Notes: generated by a model not told the origin, from the sequence alone. Shown: positions 1 to 8,499, counted from the stretch's first letter. The stretch is DNA of 59,281 nucleotides from Clostridiales bacterium (GCA_012837605.1 DUQV01000007.1:1-59281), one strand, 5' to 3'. Made by a program: numbers and translations.

Positions 1-35
1 CCTTCTTTCGTAAGTTTTTCTTCGTTGTTAAACAT
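1..35 (-). CDS. Start of a partial ORF (MFNNEEKLTKEG...) running off the left edge; by position possibly the element integrase
   Basis: Minus-strand ATG at 33-35 followed by open codons to the window edge. Lies downstream of the xis-like gene, where Tn916-type int genes sit. Only 11 codons visible, no clear RBS. Confidence 0.25.
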   Translation of the reverse strand, partial: MFNNEEKLTKE

Positions 36-59
36 TATAAAAGAAAAACTGTATGTATG

Positions 60-95
60 GGAAGTAGGGATTTTCTCTACTTCCTATTTTTATGC
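60..95. terminator. Hairpin GGAAGTA...TACTTCC with T-rich flank
   Basis: GGAAGTAgggattttctcTACTTCC followed by TATTTTTATG. Confidence 0.4.
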
Positions 96-151
96 CTTAT
101 TGCCAATAATAATTATACTCTAACTATGAAATTAGCGATATTCAGAATTCC

Positions 152-349
152 TTAAATTTCTATACTTGCTTCAATAAATCGCTCAAATTCCTTTCTTTTC
201 ACTAATTTCTTCCTGCCTACATATAATACAAATGGACATCTTGGTATTCGTAACAGTTCCGATATTTTATTCTGCCCAATATTACTGTATTCAGCAGCTT
301 CTTCTATGGTAAGATTTGCTTTTTCCCATAATGGCACGTATTTTTCCAT
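152..349 (-). CDS. Excisionase / small HTH DNA-binding protein (Tn916 Xis-like)
   Basis: MEKYVPLWEKANLTIEEAAEYSNIGQNKISELLRIPRCPFVLYVGRKKLVKRKEFERFIE is typical of Tn916-type excisionases. ATG at 349 preceded by GGAGTG; the longer ORF starts at 367. Confidence 0.8.
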   Translation of the reverse strand: MEKYVPLWEKANLTIEEAAEYSNIGQNKISELLRIPRCPFVLYVGRKKLVKRKEFERFIEASIEI

Positions 350-363
350 AATAATCACTCCCT

Positions 364-1368
364 TCAATCAAATGGTGTTCTTTCTCCGTCTCTTATTCTA
401 TGAAATCCATTCAAATACTCTGTCGTATCGTATTCTTCCCATACTCCTACATCCTTATATATCCGAACCTTATGAATACGCCTTAAAAATGCCTGCCATG
501 TCTTTGGATGTTCCTGCCGTATGTTCTGATACTGTTCTTCTAGTCTCCAATTACTGACTATATAAACATAGTGATAACAAGCCTGCTTATTGTTATACCT
601 TGCAGGGAGTTGTAGTGGATATACATCTGCATAATTCAAAATATTTCCTATTGGTAAATCACTTCTAAATTCTTCAAATACCATGACGTCTTCTCCCGAA
701 TAGGAATCAAATGAGTGCTTATAGTCTGTCACTCTATACACGTTACTATCTCCATGTGTATCCAATATATTTTTTGACTTCCCGACACCTGTCTCGCCAC
801 ACACATAAGTTACAATCAAATCTAACCTTCGCTCATTTTTGTATTTATCATATAGAATCTCTAAACGAGCTTTATCTATTTGCTGTAGGTTCAAAATATT
901 ATCGGGATTCGTTTCCAATATCTCTACGTTGGAATATCCGTCCTTTAGCATCTGATAAAGTTGGGCTAATTCGGTGCTTCTTCCATGCCCTGCTAACGGC
1001 ATCGTACCAAATTCCTCAAAAGTTTCCTTTAAATTGGTACATTCCTTTTCCGTATCTTCCCATTTACCCTCTTTTCGTATGTATGCCCGATTTTCCTCTG
1101 CCGTAGCCATTGCGTCTTCTATATGTGCAGAAGGAAATGTTTTTTTAATGCTGTTAAAATATAATGGATTTTTTGCTTGTATAAATAAATGTGTATGTGG
1201 TGTTCCCTGTTCCCCTATTTCGTCACATAAACAGCCATAAACAAGGTTATCCCATTTTTTCAATGCTTCCTTAATCGCTTTATGTGTACAGCCGTATTCA
1301 AGCGGATTATTAAAAGTTAATTGGTATTTCCTGCTACGTCTATTCAATATTTTTTCCTTTCCTGGCAC
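364..1368 (-). CDS. rep: CRESS-type Rep protein: HUH endonuclease plus superfamily 3 helicase (replication initiator / possible relaxase)
   Basis: Motif I QLTFNNP, motif II PHTHLFIQ (HxH), motif III YIRKEG, Walker A GETGVGKSK, Walker B VMVFEEF, motif C YIVSNW. GTG start at 1368, or TTG at 1347 preceded by AGGAAAGG. Confidence 0.88.
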   Translation of the reverse strand: MPGKEKILNRRSRKYQLTFNNPLEYGCTHKAIKEALKKWDNLVYGCLCDEIGEQGTPHTHLFIQAKNPLYFNSIKKTFPSAHIEDAMATAEENRAYIRKEGKWEDTEKECTNLKETFEEFGTMPLAGHGRSTELAQLYQMLKDGYSNVEILETNPDNILNLQQIDKARLEILYDKYKNERRLDLIVTYVCGETGVGKSKNILDTHGDSNVYRVTDYKHSFDSYSGEDVMVFEEFRSDLPIGNILNYADVYPLQLPARYNNKQACYHYVYIVSNWRLEEQYQNIRQEHPKTWQAFLRRIHKVRIYKDVGVWEEYDTTEYLNGFHRIRDGERTPFD

Positions 1369-1369
1369 A

Positions 1370-1512
1370 GAGCTGACACAAAAGCCCCATGCCGATAATC
1401 ATTGATTTTCAAAGGTTTTATGCCGTTCTGACACTGACACCGAATCCGTTGGTAATACTAACGGATTCGGGTTTTGCGGTCTGCTTACGCTCCGCACGCA
1501 GACCACAAAACC
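1370..1512 (-). other. Candidate rolling-circle replication origin (circovirus-like stem-loop with nonanucleotide and hexamer iterons)
   Basis: Minus strand: CCGAATCCGTT-AGTATTACC-AACGGATTCGG (1470-1440, perfect 11-bp stem) carrying TAGTATTAC (1460-1452), then TGTCAG TGTCAG (1439-1428) and a third TGTCAG (1378-1373), upstream of rep. Confidence 0.8.
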
Positions 1513-2229
1513 TTATCTATTTACTGCATCCCTAATGTACTCATGTACCAGCTCCATGTTGGATATTGTAGGTACAATAATAGGTGCAAAATCCGTACCA
1601 TTGACTAATATATACCCCGTTCCACGCTTTCTATCTGATTTCATCATATCTTTATAATCATGAAACATCATATCTTTTCCTTCTTTTGAAAGATTTGAGA
1701 GTGATAACACAAAATTGAAACAGTCTCTGCTTGCACCAAAATATTGGCTATCAACTCTTTGTTGGCTCACAAAAACATGGATATTAAAGGAACGTGAAAG
1801 CATAAGAAGTGTTGATAATTTCTGTTTTTCTTCCTCTGCCCTTTTTCTATCAAGGCTCAAAATATATGAAGCCCACTCATCAAAGTATAGCAATATCATG
1901 TTGCGTTTTTTATCTTCTCCCGATTGCCTTTTTTGTAACGTTTGATACACCTCATTCAATGCTTTTTCACAATCCATAAATCGAAAAAATCTATCACTTC
2001 CTTGAAGGAATGTGAAATCAAGGTCTCCTTTATAATCGGCAATATAAAATTGTGAGTTGAGTTCATACTTTGACACTTTAGCCAAGCAAAGTTTCATTCC
2101 ATATGTCTTACCGCTTCCTGTTGTACCAAACGCACACAAATGCGGTGCAACCGCAGGATTCCAAAATATGTATTTTGAAATCCCACGCTTTGCATATTCT
2201 TCATTCAAAAATAAAGGTATTTCCGTCAT
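1513..2229 (-). CDS. FtsK/HerA/TcpA-like DNA translocase or coupling ATPase
   Basis: Walker A FGTTGSGKTYGMKL, Walker B MILLYFDEWASY, sensor-like HVFVSQQRVDS. Upstream of rep as in Firmicutes IMEs/ICEs. Confidence 0.8.
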   Translation of the reverse strand: MTEIPLFLNEEYAKRGISKYIFWNPAVAPHLCAFGTTGSGKTYGMKLCLAKVSKYELNSQFYIADYKGDLDFTFLQGSDRFFRFMDCEKALNEVYQTLQKRQSGEDKKRNMILLYFDEWASYILSLDRKRAEEEKQKLSTLLMLSRSFNIHVFVSQQRVDSQYFGASRDCFNFVLSLSNLSKEGKDMMFHDYKDMMKSDRKRGTGYILVNGTDFAPIIVPTISNMELVHEYIRDAVNR

Positions 2230-2232
2230 AGT

Positions 2233-2973
2233 TTAAAAATCCTTATCCTGCATAATCGTCTGCTTCTGCTGTTGCATCATACGTCTATACATCCGCTGTT
2301 GCCTATACTTCAAATATTCCTCACTAGTAATGACAACATCTATCAGCACATAATCTCCTGCATCTCTCACATTATGCACCATAATGGATGGAAAACTGAT
2401 TCCATTACAGATAATAGAAGGTGGAAAACCATCCATTTCCCTATCATTCAACTTCTCTTCAATTATTTTTTCTAAAAGACGAAACATATCATTTGTGTTG
2501 ATATTTTCAACTGCTTTTGCGTACATTAAATGAAATACCGGCACTTTCCCCACGATATCATAATGTATCATTGCCTCGCTTTGCTTGAAACTGGTAGGTT
2601 TACGCAGATTTAATAAATCAGCATTTTCCAATATAGGTATATATAAACTTTCCTGCAATTTTAAGTAGGTACGCTCAAGATCATTTTCATCAAATGACAG
2701 AATGCTGTCATTCTCCTGTGGTTTTTCTTCTATTGGAACTTCCTTTTTTGTCGAAAATCCCAAGTATAAAATACCTATACATATAATTGCTCCTATTGCC
2801 TTTGCAATTTGCTCCTTATAGTCAAATACCAACCACGCCACTTCTGCTATTACATATGCCATGCATGAAACTACCAATATATACACAATCCATTTGAGTA
2901 TATATCTCTCCCACCGCTTTTCTGCTTTATCTTTTGCAAATGATTCACACATTTTTCTAAAAAAGTCTCTCAT
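2233..2973 (-). CDS. Membrane protein of the mobile element, two predicted N-terminal TM segments
   Basis: ORF with hydrophobic segments WIVYILVVSCMAYVIAEVAWLV and AIGAIICIGILYLGF; co-directional with the ATPase gene. Confidence 0.6.
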   Translation of the reverse strand: MRDFFRKMCESFAKDKAEKRWERYILKWIVYILVVSCMAYVIAEVAWLVFDYKEQIAKAIGAIICIGILYLGFSTKKEVPIEEKPQENDSILSFDENDLERTYLKLQESLYIPILENADLLNLRKPTSFKQSEAMIHYDIVGKVPVFHLMYAKAVENINTNDMFRLLEKIIEEKLNDREMDGFPPSIICNGISFPSIMVHNVRDAGDYVLIDVVITSEEYLKYRQQRMYRRMMQQQKQTIMQDKDF

Positions 2974-3049
2974 AGTGTCTTACTCCATTTCTATATTTTT
3001 TAGTTTTTTCTCTGCTCCCTATTGGGAGCAGAGATACATTATTCAGTTT

Positions 3050-3304
3050 TTATTTGCTACCTTCTGCAATATCAACGATATTCAGATATGCACCATTACG
3101 ACCATTTGCATAGTCAGCAGAAATTGTATAAATTTTTCCCGCTTCTACTGTGTTATACTGGTCTGCATTCAAACGGATTGTATCAACAATCTCTCCGTTA
3201 TTCTGCATAATGTTGGCACTGTAGGCAGGATGTGAAACCCCATCCTTATCCTTCCATGTTTTGCTCATTTTAGCGAGCAATTGTATTACTGCTTTAACTC
3301 TCAT
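3050..3304 (-). CDS. Small element protein, possibly OB-fold / ssDNA-binding-like
   Basis: MRVKAVIQLLAKMSKTWKDKDGVSHPAYSANIMQNNGEIVDTIRLNADQYNTVEAGKIYTISADYANGRNGAYLNIVDIAEGSK; ATG at 3304 with AGAGGT upstream. OB-fold assignment is inference. Confidence 0.5.
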   Translation of the reverse strand: MRVKAVIQLLAKMSKTWKDKDGVSHPAYSANIMQNNGEIVDTIRLNADQYNTVEAGKIYTISADYANGRNGAYLNIVDIAEGSK

Positions 3305-3418
3305 ATTGTTTACCTCTTTTTTTATATTCACATTCAACCGGTTTTCCTGTGTTGCTATCATTATCACACATACTTTGAAATAATAATTCCGAAGATTTTT
3401 TTTTCTATGTCGGATTTT

Positions 3419-3471
3419 TTTACAACCAAATTCTGATATAGTACAATTAGAAAGTATATATTACTTTCTAA
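3419..3471 (+). promoter_or_regulatory. Sigma70-like promoter with overlapping palindromic operator
   Basis: TTTACA (3419-3424), 17-bp spacer, TACAAT (3442-3447), then perfect inverted repeat TTAGAAAGTA-TATAT-TACTTTCTAA (3447-3471). Confidence 0.6.
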
Positions 3472-3505
3472 AAACAGATTATCACAAATAAAAAGGAGAA
3501 AAATC

Positions 3506-4444
3506 ATGATTAGAAACAAAGCTTTATTGGAAAAATTTGCAGAATTACACCCTTACTTTTGGAATGCATTCTTTAATACGGTTTATGAACCATTCCGAAA
3601 AGATACTCCTGTATCCCCCTGTAAAGAAGCAATATCTTTATCAGAAAAATCTTCTACATCAAAATCAACTATTCACGACTACCTTCGCTTCAGACGTCCT
3701 TTACCAGAAGATGCATGTATCAAATATTGTGAATTTCTCAAAATAGATATTTTTGCAGATAGTTTTAATGCCCTTAACATTGGAAACACAGCATTGGCTT
3801 ATTTACAAATGATTGATGATAACTCTTCAAAACTATCCTCATCTTCAAACTATCGAGCAAAAAATATTGAACGCCTTATTAACAATAGCAGTGATGATTC
3901 TGTTGAAAAACAGATAGAACAAGAGTGGAATTTTTTAGAACAAGAAATTACAGATAAATTTTCCGTTTTATCCCAACAAGATATTTCCTATTTATATCAA
4001 ATTGCAGATGTATTATCTTATACAACCGCCTATGATATTGATTTTATTAGCTTCTACACAGAATTAAATACATACGGCAGAAGCCTTTTTAGAGAAGCAT
4101 TATCTATTAATATTGACAAAAGTAACAATGTTTCCGAAGATGAATCTATACAGATATTAAAAAAACTATCCCAAGTTTCTATGCGTAGTACCGATTCATC
4201 CATAACACCTCAAATGCTTACTGACAGGTTAGGGTGTATCAGCCGATATGCTCCCGAATATGCCGAGGAATTATGTCTTTTCCAACGCATGGATGCCGAT
4301 GCATGGAATACATTGATTGAGTTCCATAACAAAATAGCTTCACTGGATGATGAAAACATCCCCAATTATCCTATTAACGAAAAAGAATCTTTGATTATTT
4401 TATTAAATTGGCTTTGGAATTTACCTTCCTTAAGATTGGCATAA
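3506..4444 (+). CDS. HTH-type regulator of the mobile element
   Basis: N-terminal HTH-like segment SEKSSTSKSTIHDYLRFRRPLPEDACIKYCEFLKI; divergent from element genes; AAGGAG RBS. Confidence 0.6.
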   Translation: MIRNKALLEKFAELHPYFWNAFFNTVYEPFRKDTPVSPCKEAISLSEKSSTSKSTIHDYLRFRRPLPEDACIKYCEFLKIDIFADSFNALNIGNTALAYLQMIDDNSSKLSSSSNYRAKNIERLINNSSDDSVEKQIEQEWNFLEQEITDKFSVLSQQDISYLYQIADVLSYTTAYDIDFISFYTELNTYGRSLFREALSINIDKSNNVSEDESIQILKKLSQVSMRSTDSSITPQMLTDRLGCISRYAPEYAEELCLFQRMDADAWNTLIEFHNKIASLDDENIPNYPINEKESLIILLNWLWNLPSLRLA

Positions 4445-4448
4445 CAGC

Positions 4449-4484
4449 AACAGGCTTCCCCACACGAGGAAGCCTGTTTTCTTT
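4449..4484 (+). terminator. Rho-independent terminator after HTH regulator
   Basis: AACAGGCTTCC-ccacacga-GGAAGCCTGTT followed by TTCTTT. Confidence 0.85.
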
Positions 4485-4516
4485 ATTAGATATTCTTTTT
4501 TGTATTTTTAAATGTA

Positions 4517-4990
4517 TTAACGAAGTTTTATCATAACTTCATTCATCTTATTTATATCCTGCTCATTAAAATCCTTTTCATCAACACAAAATCGTTTTGA
4601 CAGGAAAGAAATTTCATAAACCTTTTTCTTTGAAAAAAACAACCGAACCCCCTGTAATAAACATAATATCGCAGCAGTATTAACAATATAGGAAGTCAAA
4701 TCTGTATTCATAAAAAACAAATAATCTCCTATTTTTCCGGCAACCATATCCACAAATTCTAATACAATCGCGAGAAAGAAAAACTGCAACAATTTCTTTG
4801 GCGACCGTTTTCGCAAAGTGCCAAATCCCATATATTCCTTAATAGGACATCCATCCTTTGCTCCCTTTACTTTGCGAAACTCCTTATTAACCAAATAATA
4901 GTAGTTCCCCTCTATATAAAAGCTATCCTCTGTCACTCGAATATGGGTGTCTGACTGTTTTTCTAAACTTTTGATATGTAATAACTCCAT
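4517..4990 (-). CDS. Membrane protein, possibly PH-like (bPH) domain
   Basis: 157 aa with two hydrophobic segments; 8 bp downstream of the 710-aa gene. Confidence 0.5.
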   Translation of the reverse strand: MELLHIKSLEKQSDTHIRVTEDSFYIEGNYYYLVNKEFRKVKGAKDGCPIKEYMGFGTLRKRSPKKLLQFFFLAIVLEFVDMVAGKIGDYLFFMNTDLTSYIVNTAAILCLLQGVRLFFSKKKVYEISFLSKRFCVDEKDFNEQDINKMNEVMIKLR

Positions 4991-4998
4991 AGTTTCCC

Positions 4999-7131
4999 CT
5001 ATAATCCCAATACTTTTTTCTTCATGGCATCATATTCCTCTTGTGTAATAAGTCCCTCTTTTAAAAGTTCCGCATATTTACGTAATTCATCAGCAGGAGC
5101 TTGTACAGTAGCTGTTTCTAACTGTTGCACCGAAGCTACTTGTTGAACAGCCGCGACCACATCTGATATGTTGCTTGTCATACTTTGTTCATATAAATCT
5201 TTTGCTCGACGCAGTTGCTTCTGAAAATCATCTATTTCTGCTTTTGCATAAAAAGAAACATCAAACGCAATCGCGCCCCCTGCATACTGAATTTGGACCA
5301 TAGTTTTTCTTTTTTTCAAATAATCCAAAAATACAATGAAACATGAAATCATAAATGTTAATAACAAACCTGCCGCTGTACTTGCTATACAAACCAATGA
5401 AAAATATCCGGCATTTTCTTCTTCTGCCTGTCTTACATTTTCATCAAATCTCTTTTTCATCAGCTCCAAGTCTTCGCTAAGTTTTTCTTTTTCCTCTTTT
5501 AACACATCTGACGAACCATATGATACTAATGAACCATTTTCGTCTGTAACTGATTGTTCCGCATATATTCCCACCGACTGTGCCAAGGTCGAATAAGGAT
5601 TAACGCGAATATAATCTTTGGCCAGTTGGGTTGTATCAGGGAAATTAACATCATCAAAAATATCACTTGCTAACCAGTTTTCTTTATCTGCCATATATAC
5701 TGGCGCAATTTTTTTCAAAAAATCGATATAAATATCCCCGTCTGCCGGAAATGTATTGTAAAATGAATTAATATCAATTTTCCATTCATACCCCATTCTA
5801 ATTATCATATCACACAACTCATCCATATAATAATGTACGTCATTGTTAGCTCTTTCAAAACTTGCTTGTGAACACACAAATACATCATCTTCAAGATACT
5901 GCGTTGCCACATAAGCAATACAATAACTTTCATAATCTATCCCGAAAGTATTCAAAAAATCAGGATAAAAGTGATTAGTCAACATAACATCATGCTTTAA
6001 AAAATCCATACTAGAATCGAAATAGGAATCAAAACTCTTCATCATATTGTAAATCGAATGTCCATCTTTCCAATCTTTATAAGTCCATACATCATGTACA
6101 AAATACCCAGGATTTTCCACAACTTTTCTAGCAATATCTCTCATTCCACTATTTTGATAAGCACTAATTAATTGGGCAACATACTCCTCGTATGCTTGTC
6201 TTATTTCAGGGTCTTGTAAGAAATTTTCCATACCAATAGACAAGGAGTCAATTATTTCCTTTTGCCCTGACGTAAACTCATAGATTTCTAGTCCATTATT
6301 CTGTTTTTTATTTTCTTCATATTTCTGTTCTATTTCTCTTCTCTGTAGTTCTTCCTGTTTTTCTGCTTCTGCTATTTCTTTCTCCAATTCCTCAATCTCA
6401 TTTTCTTTAACTTCAATATTTTGCTTTATTGAAGTTTGATGTTTGTTATTATTCGTTATTTTAGAACCTGACCACATTATTCCACCTACACTGCCTGCAA
6501 TTCCTCCAAGCAGAACAATCAGTGCTAAAAATAATCCCAACAGTACTCCGTAATATCTCTTATAGATAAAACCACTTCCTGTTATATCCTTTATATCTAC
6601 TGTTCTTTCTTCATCCGTCTTAATAAGTGTTTTTCCTGTTCCACTAAAACAACTTCCTCTAAAATAAACTCTCTTATCAGAAACCACCGCAAAGCCTCGA
6701 CTTAGCTTTCCATGCGCAAAGTAATTCATGATATACCCATTTCCAAGAGAAGAAATATACCTCTCCTCTTTCTTTACAAAGTATTCTGAAAGCTTTTGGG
6801 TTTCCTTATCCGTCAAATTACACTGCTCAATAGCTTTGTTCCCCCTGTTTTTACGCTTTAACAATATTTTTCGATTCACATATATTGTCAACGCTCCTAT
6901 TAACAAAATAGCCGTAGGAATCAAAACATAATATTTTACAGTAATACACAAAATCAAATATATTACTAGAGCAACCGCTATCATGATTCTCTTTTTATTT
7001 CGTGGTAAGCCTTTTTGTGTATTCTCTATCCTATTCATATCCGTTTGACTTTCTTTTTCTTGTGACGCTCCGCATTTCTCACAGAATTTTGCGTTATTCT
7101 CTAATTTAAAGCCACAGTTTTTACACTTCAT
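4999..7131 (-). CDS. Zinc-ribbon, multi-TM, coiled-coil protein with C-terminal SHOCT-like motif
   Basis: CKNCGFKLENNAKFCEKCG zinc ribbon, TM segments, coiled coil IEVKENEIEELEKEIAEAEKQ, C-terminus DELRKYAELLKEGLITQEEYDAMKKKVLGL (SHOCT). Confidence 0.65.
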   Translation of the reverse strand: MKCKNCGFKLENNAKFCEKCGASQEKESQTDMNRIENTQKGLPRNKKRIMIAVALVIYLILCITVKYYVLIPTAILLIGALTIYVNRKILLKRKNRGNKAIEQCNLTDKETQKLSEYFVKKEERYISSLGNGYIMNYFAHGKLSRGFAVVSDKRVYFRGSCFSGTGKTLIKTDEERTVDIKDITGSGFIYKRYYGVLLGLFLALIVLLGGIAGSVGGIMWSGSKITNNNKHQTSIKQNIEVKENEIEELEKEIAEAEKQEELQRREIEQKYEENKKQNNGLEIYEFTSGQKEIIDSLSIGMENFLQDPEIRQAYEEYVAQLISAYQNSGMRDIARKVVENPGYFVHDVWTYKDWKDGHSIYNMMKSFDSYFDSSMDFLKHDVMLTNHFYPDFLNTFGIDYESYCIAYVATQYLEDDVFVCSQASFERANNDVHYYMDELCDMIIRMGYEWKIDINSFYNTFPADGDIYIDFLKKIAPVYMADKENWLASDIFDDVNFPDTTQLAKDYIRVNPYSTLAQSVGIYAEQSVTDENGSLVSYGSSDVLKEEKEKLSEDLELMKKRFDENVRQAEEENAGYFSLVCIASTAAGLLLTFMISCFIVFLDYLKKRKTMVQIQYAGGAIAFDVSFYAKAEIDDFQKQLRRAKDLYEQSMTSNISDVVAAVQQVASVQQLETATVQAPADELRKYAELLKEGLITQEEYDAMKKKVLGL

Positions 7132-7247
7132 TTTTAAACATCTCCTTTTGCTTTTTTATCCCATTCATAAATACTACTTTATCCTGTTTTATAAGTCAAT
7201 AGTTCATGCTCCAAAATGATATATTGTGTGAAAAAGGAGCACATTTT

Positions 7248-7421
7248 ATGAAATCGTTAAAAACTAAAATTAGTATCACTTTGGATGGTGATTTACTTGA
7301 TATTCTAAAATAACTTGCTGAACAGGGTGACCGTTCTCTATCCCAATATATTAACCTCGTTGTAAAAGAACACGTTAAGAATATCACTGCCAATTCAAAG
7401 GCAGAAAAAAAGAATACTTAA
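7248..7421 (+). pseudogene. Ribbon-helix-helix (Arc/CopG-like) protein interrupted by in-frame TAA
   Basis: MKSLKTKISITLDGDLLDILK*LAEQGDRSLSQYINLVVKEHVKNITANSKAEKKNT*; TAA at 7311-7313, otherwise intact frame; AAGGAG upstream. Confidence 0.7.
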
Positions 7422-7827
7422 ATCAGTATCCTTTTTCTAATCATCTAATATTCTATTGCTATTTAGGGCTTCTAAATCTATTTTTCCGTATCACATTTCA
7501 TAAAATCAAGTGCCACAACGAGTGCCATTCTTTCAAAAGACACATGAATTTATATAAAATTATATGTTAATCATATTTTTACAGAATCCCTTACTTATGC
7601 TGTTTTATCGATATTTAAAGGCTTATGCGTAGATATTAAAACTAGGGCAACACATTTCAATTCCAAGTTTCATATATTTTGTTCCTTCCGTGTATGTATA
7701 TATGTACTCAAGTATACCCCTGAGTATTTTTGTGTCTGTTAATATCAAACAATATAAGATATCCTTATGACCTTACGAAATCATGGATCATTCAAATAAG
7801 TAAATGTTCACATAAGTGGTATTTGTC

Positions 7828-8499
7828 TCAGTCTCTGGCTTCGATTACTGCCAGAATACCTTCTTCAAAATAAACCCTGCCTTCTTCCTCAAGAAGCTCA
7901 TTGCTTACTCCTAAGCTGCTGCCCTTAGTTAAGGTAACACAATTTAGCGGATACTTGAATCCAACCAGCTTTAATCCATTTACTTGATTGGAGAATGCCA
8001 GCAGCGATATAAAATCACCATACTGTTCGGATTTTTTTATTATAAAATTCTTATTCTTCAGATATATACAATTATTCTCATCCAATATCCTGACATTCAC
8101 ATCCTGATTTAAAGCATTCATGAGAAGCTCTATATTGGAAATTGTATGATCCATCCTACTTCCTGTCGCACCTACTATATCTATGAACGACGGATTATAC
8201 CCTAGAGCAATCTCAAGTGCTATATGCGTGTCAGTCTTGTCCTTCATCTTAGGAAAGGTCTCAACCGGAATAGCTTTAGCCTTATATTCTGACAGCAGCT
8301 TCGGAGGAACGGAATCAAAATCACCAATAATATAATCCGGCTTAAGATTTATTCTGTTGGCTGATACCAACCCCTTATCTGCTGCAATAACAAATGAATA
8401 TTTCTCCTTCCTGATTAAGGACTCCAATAATCCTTCTTTGATATATCCCCCTGTAATAATTAATATCTTTTTATATGATAAATCAGTTGTTTTATCCAC
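7828..8499 (-). CDS. thiN: Thiamine pyrophosphokinase
   Basis: ILIITGGYIKEGLL...DYIIGDFDSVPP...KDKTDTHIALEIAL...GATGSRMDHTISNI. Likely GTG start at 8499 after GAGGA; ORF extends to 8559. Confidence 0.9.
   Translation of the reverse strand: MDKTTDLSYKKILIITGGYIKEGLLESLIRKEKYSFVIAADKGLVSANRINLKPDYIIGDFDSVPPKLLSEYKAKAIPVETFPKMKDKTDTHIALEIALGYNPSFIDIVGATGSRMDHTISNIELLMNALNQDVNVRILDENNCIYLKNKNFIIKKSEQYGDFISLLAFSNQVNGLKLVGFKYPLNCVTLTKGSSLGVSNELLEEEGRVYFEEGILAVIEARD

Noticed and set aside
711-1106. Plus-strand ORF of 131 aa over rep
   Set aside because: Antisense to a motif-rich rep gene; composition looks like reverse-strand noise, no RBS.
7196-7393. Minus-strand 65-aa ORF
   Set aside because: Antisense to the RHH pseudogene frame, which has recognisable family pattern and RBS.
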